From: Apricaphanius iberus
Taxonomy: Eukaryota; Chordata; Actinopteri; Cyprinodontiformes; Aphaniidae
Direction of reading: 5' to 3'
DNA: 64,000 nucleotides
NCBI GenBank assembly: GCA_028564705.1
Contig: JAPXFQ010000483.1
Coordinates: 1,736,001 to 1,800,000, forward strand
Positions 1-14,100 of the stretch are shown piece after piece. Positions within the stretch are counted from its first letter, which is position 1, and every line of letters starts with the position of its first letter. A program made the translations under genes and the position numbers. The notes beneath the pieces are model-generated. The model was not told where the DNA came from, made no database searches, and saw only the letters and a list, made by a program, of their open reading frames with translations.

Positions 1-263
1 TTGACGTTCCTTATTTTTCTTTTTGGGTGTCTCTCGTGTGACTGCTGGTCACTCTTCTGATGAGTGGGGGGTTCTTCCCGATAGACGACGTCTGTTCGGA
101 GGGTTACTGTGTTGTTGGCATCGACCTGCCAGGTTGTTGAAAATCGCTCATCATACTCAGTACTATTGTTTCTGTCGTTTTCTTCAAGGCGTCAGATCTT
201 AAATTCCATGTCCTTCATTCTTTCCTGTATGTTTTGGAGAGTGAAATCAGCGTTGAGAGCCAT
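1..263 (-). other. Unrecognised ORF fragment running off the left edge
   Basis: On the minus strand an ATG at 263-261 opens a coding-like frame (MALNADFTLQNIQERMKDME...) that reads to the window edge with a single in-frame TGA at 194-192. The composition is polar and charged, with many Glu, Arg, Asn and Asp residues, and suggests a coiled-coil or disordered N-terminus. I do not recognise the family. It could be the start of a decayed transposon protein or a chance frame. No splice sites or neighbours help. Confidence 0.2.
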
Positions 264-1847
264 TGTGGTCTTTGGTTCTTTGTCCACAGTGGAAGAAAAA
301 AAAAAAAGGGATAAAATCGGTCCCAGGGAGGTCGTCCAGTATCCTTAGGGTGAATAAAGGAAAATAAGTGGGGTGGGTTGGAGTGGAGCAGGAGGAGAGG
401 AAAACACGTCCTTCTCCTTCAACAGTCACAGGGAATAATGGGTAGAAAATGAAAAATAAAAACGAAATGTTGAGAATTACATTTATATGGCTGATTTCTG
501 CAATAAGGCTGAGCCCCTTAACAATGCTCTATTCAAGTTTTAACCTGAAGAGGGCACTCCACTGATTTTTTTTTTTTTTTTGGTAGGAAATACATTTTTA
601 CTAAAATGTTTTAAAACGAAAATAATGAAGAGCCATGTAGACAGTACTATTATACATTAATGTATATGAGTAAAATTAAAAAGGATTAGGGGCTGAGATG
701 GACTTTAAACAGTTATTCTTTACCAAGGCAATGTTTTCTCATTTCCTGATGCAGCTTTGCTTTTTTTTTTTTGTCCCCATGATGACTAGCTTATATTCTT
801 CATACAGTAGGCCGCCATAAGTACTTCAAACGCTGCTTCAAATAACTATTCTGCCCTTTCCCCCCCTTCAGTTTCCTTTGTGACTCCTGAATTTGGTGAT
901 CCATTGTGGATCTTTATGTATTCAGAGTGCATGCTGGTTTACCAGAAGCAGGTTGACCAAGCTGATTCTTATCAGGTGTTTTGGAACGGACATATTCAGG
1001 CTAAGCAGGTTTTGGGTTAATTAACCTTTAGTTCCTAGTTTACCAAATGGAAAGTTAAGCAAGCTTTCTGGAGCAGGTTTTAGTTGTGTCCACATTTTTC
1101 TGCCAGGATTTAGAGTTTTGAAGAAGAGCGTGGATCAGTTCCACCAATTGTGTCTAGGTAGCTCTCAGGTTTGACCAAGTCCATGTTTGATTAAAAAACA
1201 CAATGAGGCTGAACTAGACCCTGCAACATGACAATAAGAACAATTAGAAGTGAATCCAGTGAGTACTGGCTGAGAAAGGAAGAAAACTGGGTCCAGTGAA
1301 AGCCCAGATCTATATGGTCTCTATAGAGAGAGGCAACTAGGTCAAATTCTGATAGATTGCTACAAGAAGGTTAGCACTGAAATATTGTCAGCTATAGGGG
1401 AACAGGGTGTGTTAACTTTTTCTCATATTTTGTTTGTGTAAAATGTATTTACATTTCCCAGATATAAAGATTAGACACCAATATGTGAAAGTTATTTTGA
1501 CAGAACTGAATTAAAAAAAGTTTCTGAATTTTCGACCATTATATAGTGAGCTCTTATTTATTATACACCTGTAAAGCTGAAGGTGTTCTCCAAGAGAGCA
1601 GTGCAGCAGTCAGTGACTTCAGTCTTCATGTGGTCACCAGAGTTCCCAAAGCTAGCGACTTCAGCTGGACCCAACCTCAACAGATATGTGTTCAGCTTCT
1701 AACATCATGGCAGACACAGACAGAACCACAGGCTGGAGATCCTTCAGAGCCAGACAATCAGAAGTAAAGCAGAGCAAACTTTGTCTGCACCGTAAAGAGG
1801 CATGAGGGGGGGAAACATTCATCATATTGGATAATTGGAAAAAAACA
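264..1847. other. Downstream flank of acbd4, nothing recognised
   Basis: AT-rich non-coding DNA with several poly-T and poly-A runs (for example near 569-582 and 762-772). No reading frame, splice pattern or repeat family is convincing here. Confidence 0.5.
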
Positions 1848-1853
1848 TTTATT
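1848..1853 (-). promoter_or_regulatory. acbd4: Probable polyadenylation signal of acbd4 (AATAAA)
   Basis: The plus strand reads tttatt, so the minus strand carries a canonical AATAAA about 170 nt past the acbd4 stop codon. This is a plausible 3' UTR end. Other A/T-rich hexamers nearby (1552-1562) are alternatives. Confidence 0.5.
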
Positions 1854-2019
1854 TAAACTCCTTCAACCACTTTAATTAAATGTAATATGTTACAGCAGGC
1901 CTAAAACATTGATTCTTTAGATTAGTTTGGATCAAACTTCATCTTAAGAGTTCTTAAGAATCCACCACTGAATATGGACAGCAAGGATAATTTTGTCCTA
2001 TATCCAAAAGGTGGCGCCA

Positions 2020-2145
2020 TCATGATGTGCGATTTCTCTGGTGGGCCCTCCTCAGTAGGTAGACCAGACCCTGTGTGACAAATGGCCAGATCATGAACAG
2101 AAGAACCGTCTGACCCGACACATCAAATGGCCACCATGCCTCCTC
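2020..2145 (-). CDS. acbd4: acbd4 last exon: C-terminal membrane anchor and stop
   Basis: The exon starts after a gtttgtctccag acceptor in phase 0 and encodes 41 residues plus TGA (2022-2020). It begins [11 protein letters not shown], followed by a hydrophobic stretch ([19 protein letters not shown]) and a short basic tail ([10 protein letters not shown]). That is a single C-terminal transmembrane helix with positive flanks, as expected of a tail-anchored peroxisomal/ER-contact protein of the ACBD4/5 family. Confidence 0.9.
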   Translation of the reverse strand, partial: EEAWWPFDVSGQTVLLFMIWPFVTQGLVYLLRRAHQRNRTS

Positions 2146-5100
2146 CTGGAGACAAACCAAACCAAGACACATCAGCACAGACTACAGCACAACACAGGCA
2201 GCAGCACAACTGTACTAGTTTAAAAGCAGCTAAATACCAAACAGAATGACATTCAGCTTTGTTACTGCAAAAAACAAAGCACAAAGGTCGTTTTATTCTC
2301 TCCATCACAGCACAAGATATAAAGCGGAGAATAGAAAAGAATCGGTACGATTCCACGCACTGCTCGTAATGACCAGTCACTGGGAATACTGTTTGTTATT
2401 ACAGCATAATTAGGAGCTGTGTTGTTGCATTTGACCATCTCATCAACCTACGGCGTTTCAGCGGTGTGTTAACCCTGGATCCAGTCTCCCAGAAGACAAA
2501 TATGAGAGGAATATCAAGATTTGATCATAAAGCGTTTGGGATATTTTCTGAATGCTGAAATAATGCTGGTTGTAAGTCAGCTGTTCTGACTGAGCGCAAC
2601 AGTGTCAAAAAACAGTTGGTTCACAAACAGGCAGTAAAAACAAAATGGCAAATTTTCTTCAAAATGTTGACAGGAGCGATTATTTATTCTAACAGATTTG
2701 TTTGGACTTTCCAGTTTGTTTCTGGGGTTAACCTCCAACCCAGGCAGACAAACGGCTCTCCTGGCTGCTCCACTGACTCAGCAAAATGGAGACAAAAGGA
2801 GACCTGCAGAAAAAGGTTTTCTTGATTCAACACCAGCTAGCATCTTCTATCAGGACATCAGTTCCTCACCTGCTGTGAAGCTGCAGCTGCACATTGCAAG
2901 CATCGTCTGCAGTCCGCGCCCTGAGTGGGGGACACAGAAACCAGCGATCACTTCAGAGCATTGAAGAAGCATCTATCATCAGGCTTGCAACACATCAAGC
3001 TAAATGAATCACAACTTTAGACATGATCCAGCATCAGGACACAAACTTACATTGGTTGCAGCAAGCCTCTCCACCACCTCCAGTCTTTCCATCACACTTT
3101 TCATGTCCTCTCTGAGCATCCGTAGAGCCAGGATTATCTGTTGCTGCAGATGGGTCTCATGCATCCTCTCTGCTCCACCCTCTGAGCCGTCCCCGCCTCC
3201 TCGTCCTCGTCCTGTCCCACCGCTGCCAGAACCACTCCCACCCCGGGTTACCCACCTCGGGCTTCCCTGTGGAGCGCCACCTATGGACAAACAAGGTTGG
3301 CTGAATGCTGATAGAACCACCAGACAAAACTGAGCACATACTCAATCTGACTATATAACCTCTCCTGCTGCTTTATCACCCTGAGCTCCCAATAAAACTC
3401 ACAAACTAATCATGTTGTGGGGGTGCAGCAGCAGGGACTGGAGCATACCACGAATCAGAAGGCAACATGAGGGAAGAACCTTCTAAAGAAATTTTGAAGT
3501 AACATCTTAGGACATCAAGCAGGAAGGAGAAGCTTTGGCTCAAATGAGTCTTCAAAATGGACAGTGTCCAGTGTCCATAGCACCAAATGGCTACAAAGAG
3601 GCTGAAGGACAACCAAAGTCAATGTGTTTATCACAAAGTTCTGATCTCAGTCCCAGAGATCTACAGGGCAGACCTGAAAAGGGGTATGACCAAAGTGGTC
3701 AATAAACCAGTTCATGGAGATACAGAGATGGCAAATCTGATGACAAACATTTTGATGTGGTTCATTTAACCAAGCAGAGACAGCCAATCACTGTCTGTGC
3801 CTTGGATTCCAGTTTTTTTCCTGCCACATGTTAACATGTGGCAAACAATTAAAGAAGTGTAAGGGAGTCCGTGGATTTAAAAGAAAGATACGTTTAGCAG
3901 AGACCAATATGCGTTTTAAAATTCACTCCTGATGGCAGATTATAGAAGGAGAAAATTAAGGGACCGAGGATGGAACCTTGAGGAATCCCCCAAGGAAGGG
4001 AGACCTCCTGGAATGAAGTATCATCCAGCAGGATGCTGAGGGTTCTGTTAAGTATGATCGATACCAAGCAAGTGCCGAGCCTGTGATTCTAGCTCGTGTG
4101 TGTAGTCCAGAAATCAAGATGTTATGATCAACTGTATCAAAGGCCGGAGATAGACCAACTACCACCAGAAGCACCCTGAATCCACAGCCAAAAAATATTT
4201 GTTTTCATGTAAGAAAGAGAGATGGGTTTAAAACTGTTGAAGAACCTTTGAGTGGGAATGAAAGGAACAGGAGGATCAAAGGGAGGAGAAATGTAAAATC
4301 TGGTATTATCAACCTTATTTAAGGAGAAATTAAGAATTTCTTTAGAGAGGCCAGTGAAAAATGAGGAAAAAAATTGTTGAAGAGAAAGTATAGCATTTAT
4401 CATTTTAAATTGAAAATTTTCTTAGAATTAGCAAAAATACCAGCAAAAACAATGGTTTCTCACATCCCGGACATCTCGCTGGTACTGCAACCACACATCT
4501 TTCATACTTTTATAAGAAACGGTAAGCTTGTTTTTCCTTCATTTCTGACTTCTGATCAGTTTAATTGGAGAAATGTTCCCTCATTTCAAAAGTTTGGCTG
4601 CAGTGGTGCCTGGTTCCAGTATCCAGTGTGGCAGTAGAGCACAGATTCAGCCTCCAGACCATCTTAACCTCCTTGAGAAGTTATCCGTCAGAGGCAAAAA
4701 TCCAAAACCTCATCACTTTAACCAGCCCCTTCAGGATTTTGCGGTACTTTCTGCAGTTGTTGTGCTCTCAAATGCCTGATGTTGCCGCAGCTTTTGTGAA
4801 AAGTTGCAATGTTTAGATTTTTTTTTTTCCGGCAATAACTGAAAATGTTTGAAAAGCACATATATATATATATATTACTTTGTAACATTAGCAGAGTCAG
4901 TTGTTTACATTGTTACATAAACCTTAGGAAAAATAAAATTACTTTAAAGGTAATTTAAAGAGATGAAAACTTGACCAGCAAAATGTGACCAGCTCAGATT
5001 GGGTCCCCACAACTTTGCATTTACTTTGGTGTTACTGTCCAAAACCCACCCTGGGCCCTTTTAGCCCCTCTTATTTAACCTACTGGATATGTCGCTGATC

Positions 5101-8100
5101 AGCAGCAGTGAACACTTAGGAATAGTCACAAAATCATTTTTAAAAAAATCACATGAGCCACTCTGTCAGGAGAGAGAAAGTATTTTTTCTCACTTTGGTC
5201 GCAGCACAGCATTGAGTCTGTTGATTTTGATGCTGTAACTTTGGTTTCTGTTGGACCAAAAGCACGACCAGCTGCACTCTCTGGCAGAAAGAGCTGGAAA
5301 AGGAGACTTGACCTGCTGCGGAAGTTACTATCAAGTTTTGAACTTGAGGTCGGTTGAAACAGTTTTTAATCCTTAACTTGGCAGATTTAAAAAGTAACTG
5401 AAACTACAGCTTGTGCCACTCACATAAGGACTGATCTGAAAACTTGCCGCTCGCTGCTGCTGTGTCCATGCAGGTTATTTGTCAACGTTTACAGCGGATT
5501 ATTTTCCTCATCAGACATACACAAATCGCGTAGGTGACCTTTTTGGATTCAAAATGGCGACTTGCACCAACAGGTGATGGATTTTCATGACTGGAATGAA
5601 TAAACTGTACCACAGCACTTTCCTTGGCTAAATGCAAATGTAACATTCACTTTTTTTGGCACTTTTTACTACAACCTTTTTAATACTGGATATACTAAAA
5701 CTGTGGTGACAATCACAATTCTGCAACTTGAGAAGATTCAGTGTTCATATACCTGAAAAGCTTTTTTGGCTTTTGTTAATAATTAGTTTGGTCAGGTACA
5801 TATTGATGAACACACATTTCAACCAGCTACAGCTTACGTTCTCTCCAGCTGTGGTAGGAACCTTCCCGCCCACTGTCCCGCCCTCTCCTGGGAGGACCTG
5901 GACACTCCCCGTCCTCTCCTCCTTCTCCACCTTGACCAGCTCCGACCTGTCGCCCCTCCAGGTGAGTTCCCTGACCAGGACAGGACTGTGGGTAAATGCT
6001 GCTGTTGTGAAAACCGTTGGACTTGACGACTTGAATCTGTTATAAACAGAGTTAGAAACTTTACTTTATGAGTATTGTTACCTCTATGTGTGCATTGGTT
6101 TCTTTTAACTGTTAGCATATATCATTCTATCAGCTTTGCTGTGCTTCGGAGTGAAAAATGGTGGCATCATACCTTGATGTTGCCTAGTTGTTCCACTGAA
6201 TCCACAGAGTCACAGAAGATCTCACTCTCTGATTCACTGGTCAAGGCCAAATTCTCAGACATCCCGGAGTCTGCAAAAGTTCACTTCAGTTTATTTAGAT
6301 AAACAAGTGTCATTTTAAGAGAAACAGTTTGGTTTTACACATATAATCAAGTCAGACTGAGCTTCTGGCTGCAGAACTAATGGAGACGACCATCAAGAGT
6401 CAAAGAGGTGAAAGAGAGGAAAGTAAGGCTGAGTTAACATGGTCTGTTCTCAATCATATGTACACATCTCACACTGTGCTGACTCATCTATCTAATCACT
6501 ATCTAAGCACAGTTTGCAGTTCAGTTTTTCGAAAGTGGGATTCTGTGAGGTTATGATCTGTGAAGATATCATCTATGGGAGATGGCTCCTAGAATCTTTG
6601 GCCAAAACAAAAGCAGACCACCACCAGGTCGAGGAAACTCAAATCTCAGACAAAGGTTTGTAATAAACCTTTAGGCTGCTGTTGGTTTTGCATTAAATAG
6701 TCTTCATAATAAGAGTCTCCAGTTATTGTGAAGAACACTTTAGATCTAAGTTTATAGCAGTAACCTTCCATGTGAAGCAGGTACTGCAAAGCTTACCATC
6801 TGTTCAATAAGCAAATGTGTAGCAGTAGAACAGGCCGACACACCCTTAGACTGACCTTTAGGTGTCAAATGCAGCCCTTTGTGGAACTATTCCAAAACCT
6901 CTGGTCTGATTAGTGTGAGTCAAGGTTATTGGTAGATTTCAAAGATCTTTAACGGCCTTGATTTTTTTCTAGTAGTTTCCCTCGCTGTAAACAAATTATG
7001 GTCATTCTCGAATGAAACAGATGATTCACAAGTCAGGGACATTAATGACAGCTGCCAAACTTTTAAGGAGAGACTCTAGAAACATTCAGGATAGACTCTA
7101 CATGCAGAAAAATACCCAGCAGGCATAGCTTGAGTAGAAGAGAGGAAGGAGAAAACGTTTTTTTCCGGTAGGAGTATGGCAGCGCTTCTAAGGATTGCTA
7201 AGTTAAATCTAATAAAAGCACATAACCCCTTATAAGGTAAATGGCCTGTACATGTACAGTGCTTTAACTAGTCCTGCTTCACCCTACATTCACTCATTCA
7301 CCTATTCACAAGCTGGTGGTGGTGAGCTACATTGTAGCCACAGCTGACATGGGCCACACTAACTGCTGCTGTCTCCAATTGTACGAAAATTTTATGCTGA
7401 TGTTTTTGTGGGCAATAACAAACAAATGAGAGATTATTAATTTGTACATTGTACCTACTATAAGTGTAAGTTTAGGTAAGATGCTAATTGGATGCACCAG
7501 ACACTTAGGGAATGACACAGACTTCCCAGTATATTCATCACTATTGATGCGGCGACTCCTCACACAAGACATAATGTTTTTGAACCGTTGCTTTATCATC
7601 ATCATAACCAAACACCTCATATCTCCTTCGCTGTATAGTCCATGAGCTCTTAGCATCCGTTCTGCAATATGAAATCAATTTTATAAAGTGAATTTTAACA
7701 TATATTTTTGGTTTCATCCAGCAGTCTTAAATAGTCTCACTATTCATTAAGGGATTAACAGACCAAAACAAAGTAGACACGTTTAAAGTCATAAATTACA
7801 GAACCACATGCAGACTAAAAACCATCAGCACAAACCAACTGTGAAGCACAGCAGTGGCAGAAGGCTGATATGGTTCAACTGCCAACAGAGGAACAGTTTA
7901 CAGAGTTCGGTTAGGTTTTTGTTAACCATCTAATTCCCTCGTTTTTTCAATATATCTGCTGTGGTCTCCAGTATGACTAAAACGCCTTGTGAGGTGTTTA
8001 ACATTGAATAAATGCACAGAATAAATAAATAAGTATAAAGGCAATGGATGTTAGACAAAATGTGCATGTGCAGCATGTACATGAAGCCCAGAGTGACTGA

Positions 8101-11100
8101 TCGTATCTCACAAAGAACAATTATACGATTTCTTTGTGAATGAGACCTTTAAATACTCTAACATCAGTCCTCTGTAGTTCATGTAAGGCTTTATTAATAA
8201 AAAGGTGAGCTGGACTGTTCGGTGGGTGACAAATAATTCTACACTGAAAGGACACAGAGACATGAGAACTGGAGATGATCTGACCATCATGCTTCGGTCC
8301 TGCTGTACCTTTAACACTGATGGTATTAAGGTAGGATTCATCAGCCATGTTCAGCTCCGTGTCTAGATCAGAGTACTCTAAACACTCCTGAGATGGCTCC
8401 TGCTCCTGCTCCTCACCTTCAGTCTTCATGTCTACTGGACTGTTGACCTGCTGAGTGCATTTAGGACCTACACAACATGAAAACAGTGAAAGAAGCGATT
8501 TGGTCATTTAAGGCTGGTTAGAGTCCTATTGAACATTGATCACATTCTCAGTCTTTCCACTAACAACATACATGTTGCCTGGATCAGTCTGAATGCTGCT
8601 TCTGTTCCAAACATGTTGATTCCTCTCAAACACCATCACAATAAAATCCTGACTTAAACCCAACAACAACTATTCATTTGAGGGAATTGTGGCAACACTT
8701 TGCTTAGTTCAGCATCATCCACACCCTCAGATGCCAAGCAACCCACCTTCAGCGAGGCGGAGTAGTGATGCTGGAGGCCGAGGCATGTCATCAATGACTC
8801 TGTAGAGAGGCTCGAAGTGGTGGAAGAATGACGCTGTTCTTTCATCCATGGGCATGCGGTGGATGACCTGCACACATCCAGGAGACACCGGTCAGCTTTC
8901 TGATCAGCAGCACACCCACAGGCTCAGACTGGCAGACTGCTGATGTGTGGAGGCTATTTTAAAAACAAATTAACTCATCCATTTAAAGACAAATACAACA
9001 AACTCAAAATGGTTGGGGTATCTCAAAAAAGAACAAATGGATATATGAAGATTTGCCTTGGTTTGGAAAGCAGTGTGGTGGATCATAAAGCTATAGATGG
9101 AATGTGGAGGAATTGCTGTTTAAAGGGTTGTAGAACATTTCTGACAGTTAGAAACTCGTCCTGAGCCTCTACAGAGGAAATATTTCTCTATCAATACACC
9201 AGATGCTCTCACAACCTGGGTGCATTATTTCTGGTTTATCAGCAGCTCCAGTGATGGTTGGTTATGTCAGCTTGTTTGTTAACCAAGGCCACAGGTCACG
9301 TTAACCAAATATTTTCTGTTGGCCATTTTCTAAACGGTGAAGGAAAAATCTGAAGGGAAAATCCCACACCTGACCACTTTTTAAAGACATTTTCAACAGA
9401 CATGTTCAACTTTATGCACACAGTTCAACCAATCAATCAACAAAAAAAGGTTCTCTTGAGAGCATCTGAGCATGAACTCAGACCTGGACATTGAACCCAA
9501 TACATCTCGCTATCGGGAGCTGCTTCAGCGCGTTGAAGAGTTGCTGAGGCTTCGGAACGCATCTGTGACTGCACCATACACAACCAAGCCGTAACAGATC
9601 GCTGCAGCTTAACTAATGATGCAGAAGGAGCGCATGCAGGGATTTTCTCCAGCTGAAGGATCAGAAAAGCTGCCATTCAGAGAGTCTCATCACATCAATT
9701 AGAGAAATACTCAACAGAAATTTGCCAACAGAGCTTGGATCGCGCCTCAATAAGTGGGAGCGTAGTTCAGCTCCATGTGAAGCCTTCCAGCCACAGCAGC
9801 TGATATGTTTATAATTAATACATTTAGCTTATTAATCAGCTCAGTGTTTGACGGCAGGATGATGACTCTCTGTTCAGTTTGTAAGGGTTGAATATTAATC
9901 AACATGATGAAATTATACAGAATACGTATTTGTCATTTTAAACATTGACAGGTAAAAATAGATTAACACTGGAAACTATTGACTCCATCAGTCAAAATTT
10001 CTGACAAACAAATTGTAGGGTGACCCGCTGACCAAGACTAATCTGATATGAAGTTATCTTTGCAGATTGTTGCCTTTTTAATCATCTCCTCATTCCAATC
10101 CCTATTTGATATTGAAATGGGGGAGGGGGGATTTTATAGAACATAAATGTTTAACTGTTTTAATCAAAAAGATTTGTGCACCCAACAGCACAAAAAGAAA
10201 TAACATCTCTTTCTGCACCCCATGTACACAGTATAGCAGGGGTGATGTTGGCCGATCATCCCTCTATAGGTGAAACTCGACAAATTAATCCAACACCTAC
10301 AAAGCGCTCCTGAGCCTTTAAATGGCCTCAGTCTGGTTCAGTAGGAATAACAATAATGGGGAAGACTGCTGATCTGGCTGTTGTGCAGAAAACCATCATT
10401 GACCCTCTGCATAGGAAGGGAAAGCATCAAAAGGTGATTGCAAAACAGGTTGGGGCCCATTTTTTTCACCCGAGGGGGTGGGGTTCCTCCAGCTGGACGT
10501 AGCGTGTGGAAGGATCACACTATTCCAGCCAGATCCTCTCCAACCCCTCAGGCGCCTCGGTAAGCCAGGAGGAGGCAGTATATAGCCCAGAACTGGTGCA
10601 TGTTTTTGTGGGAGTAGCTCACATTAACTACTCAAGGGAACAAAGGGAGAACATGCAAACTCCACACAGAAAGGCCCTTCTGCCAACCTGACCCAATGTC
10701 CTCTTTTCTGATGAGAGCAAATGTTGCATCGCATGTGGAAACCAAGATCCCAGAGTCTGGAGGAAGAATGGAGAGGAACACAATCCAAGATGATTGAAAT
10801 CCAAGAGTGACGATTCCAGTCTGTGTTGGTTTGGAGAGCCATGTCATCTACTGGTTTTGGTCCACTGGCTTTATGAAGTCCAGAGTCAACACAGCCATCT
10901 ACCAGGACATTTTGGAGCACTTCATGCTTCCTTCTGCAGACCAGCTTTATAGAGATGATGACTGCAAGAGGACTTAGTACCTGCCCACACTGCCAGAAGT
11001 AACAAAACCTGTTTCAATAACCATGATGGGATTACTGGGCTTGACTGGCCAGTAAACTGGCCTGACCTGAACCCGATAGAGAATCTATGGAGCATTGCCA

Positions 11101-14100
11101 AGAGAAAGATGAGACACATGAGATGGAACTATGCAGAAGAGCAGAAAGCCTCTAGTGAAGCATCCTTTTACTACTATGAAACCTTCTATGGCATCCATGC
11201 CATGCCATATTAATTACGAATTAGTTTATTTATAAAAAGGACAATGCACATTAATAAACTTTCAGTACAATTACTAAATGTAAATGTGCTAGATTTAACC
11301 ATAAGCTACTTTCCATTTGTAGTCCTTATACAAAGTTACTAATTTACAATTACAAGATATGTCAGTAGATCATTACATAAAAGCACATTTCCCTCATCAT
11401 CCCACCATTAAAATCACAGAAGGAAAAAATAATCTAAAATTACAAATAATTGCATGTTTGGTTTGTTTTTAGAAATTTCTTTAGTTCCATTTTAAATGCA
11501 CAGTATACTGGGGGCAATAACTAATGCAAAAGGGCCCAAACAAACTACCGAGTACATATGCATGACTCTACTTTTCAGGGGCCTCACATTTCTCTATTTA
11601 AAATCCTTGCTAAAATTTTCTGAGATTTTGAATCTGGGTTTTTCATAAACTGTAAGCCATATTCAATGACAGTATAACAAGTAAAGGCTTGAAATATCTA
11701 GCTTTGCATGTAATGATTCAATATCATGTATTATTTTCACCTTTCAAGTTGAAATGCTGAAATAAACTAACTTTTGCATCATCATTTTTATTTTCAGCTG
11801 TATGAAATTTTGTTGGAGCTGAAAATAGCCCAGGAGCACTGATAAATGGCCTGATACATCCCATAATAAAGCTCTACAATGGAACAACTGGTTTTCCCAA
11901 CCAATTCATTTATATTAAATGACCAGTTTTCCTTAATGCCTCTCTGATGATAGGATTAATAGTTCTATAATCAGCAGTTACATACTGTCTATGTTGAAGT
12001 GGGCGGGGACATGTACATTTAAGGGGGGGGTGCTACGCCCTATGATGTGTGATATCAGAGCTTTGCCCAGAGTCGCCCGTTTCTTCACTGTCATTACAAA
12101 ATTACAAATTTACACACAAAAACAGATCGGAGATACAACAAACTTTTTTACATCCCAAACTGTCTGAATTAAACAACAATTTACTGCAAATTTTTGCCGT
12201 CAGAAATCTCTCATTGTGATGTCACAATAAGAAGAATTTGCGTATAACTGCCCATCACCTGTCAAACCCAGCCTGCTCATTCCAATTCCATGCCATTCTC
12301 ATGTGTGTCAAATCTGCAGCCTAGTAACAAGATGGGTGGGCGTGGTTTGCAAATCTGAATTTCTTTAAAAGTGACCGAGCCTTCACTCTGAAAGGAACTG
12401 AAATAGTCAAGAACTGAGCTGCTGAGATCACTGTATGTGAGAGGGATTTAGTGTAAAGAAGTTCATCAACATGTTTTGTACAGACGATAGACCTACTGAT
12501 CAACTTGTTTAAAAAGAGGCATATGTCCCCTTTAATACTTAATCTTTTGGAAAAATTATAATTTTTAGAATTCCCATGAAACCCACATTGTTAGTAATTT
12601 GTCTATGCTGTCAGCCCAGCTACAAGCTAAAAGGAAAAAAAAAAAACTATTAACTGTACCTCTTGTGCTACTCTCTTCATCTCTTCCACATACGCCGCCA
12701 TGGCACTTTCCTGACTCATCTCCCCAAGGCGGCTCCATGCATCCCTACAAGAAGCCCACAGGTGAAAAAACAAACAAAACAAAAAAACGGGTGAATTACA
12801 AAAATTTTAAAGCCGACTCAGACAAACAGGTTCTGTTGGCTGAAAAGGGGTTGAGAACCCAAAGGGCGCTGGAAAAGCTTTCTGCTCCATTAATAATCCG
12901 ATAATTATGAGCATGAATTCATGCTCGTGAATAAATGTTAACATTTACACTTCTGACACGCATCATTCTTAAAACAGCACTGGAGCTCCTGCTCTCAGTG
13001 TTAAAAGCTTCTTTAAGAGCCTCCTTAATTAACCACATGTTTGAACTAGGACATTTAGAATATCTGGATCTGATAAACTGCTACGTTTAGCTTTGTGGAC
13101 CATTTAGGAGAAAGAGGATCTCAAACAGTTAAGACTGTTGCAGAGATAATGAAATTATTCATGAAAAAAAGGTGGCTTTAATATTGATAAGTATATAAAC
13201 TAGCGTTTTTTTTACGTTTTATGATCAGTTTTCTTCTCACCCCTTCATTGTGATTGGTCCTCTTTTTTAAGGATTAATGTTAGTTCTAGGGATGCACCGA
13301 TCCGACTTTTTCAGTCCCGATACTGATACCGATGGCTGGATTTTGTGTATCTGTCAATTCCCGAATACTATTTGTGACAGTGTGGAGGTCCTGTCACTAT
13401 GGCTCCGATAGATAATGTGCCCTGGCTGCCAGCCACATGGATATCCCTTTGGCTGACTGGTTAACGCAAATGGCCTTCACCTGGGAGTCGTGGGATTTTC
13501 CCCATTTTGAGTATCGGTTGGGGTATACCGATACCAGTACATTAGGCAGATACCAGAATTGGTGCATCCCTAGTTAGTTCATCATTATCATCTTGAATTT
13601 GAATTTTTTCCTCATTGTAACAAAAATGATCCACCCTACTTGATGATGTTCGCTAACCCCCGAAATGCCTACAAAATATCAGGAAAAACTTATTTGCTGA
13701 AAATCGATAGCAATCATTATAAACCCACAATTTTTTGGCTCTTTTCTGTCTTTACCTTTACATTATGCCCTGTTCTCCTCCCTGACCTGTAGCCTCTCAA
13801 CCAGTAACGTCATAGGGAAGGTGTGGCCGTTCAGGGCAGTTTGTGTTTGTCCAAATGGTCGATATATTGTGGTAATGCAGAGCATTAATGCATAACACTA
13901 TCCGACCTAATATTGGACCCAAGTAGTCCATTGCGATTGCTTCCTAATTTAACTTAAAGACCAGGGAGTTTGAAAGCAGAATTGTTCATAATACTACAGT
14001 AGCCTAAATACTCTGGAAAACAGCAGTGACCTGACAACATACTGACCACTTGTAACGGCCCACCGGGTCCCAGAAGCCAGGCCGAGGTACTGTACACGGC

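Noticed and set aside
3004..3333. Plus-strand 109-codon Pro-rich frame
   Set aside because: Antisense shadow of the Gly-rich acbd4 exon at 3051-3280.
8121..8308. Extension of the acbd4 exon at 8309-8467 into the following intron
   Set aside because: A good donor at 8308 and phase match with the next exon end the coding part at 8309.
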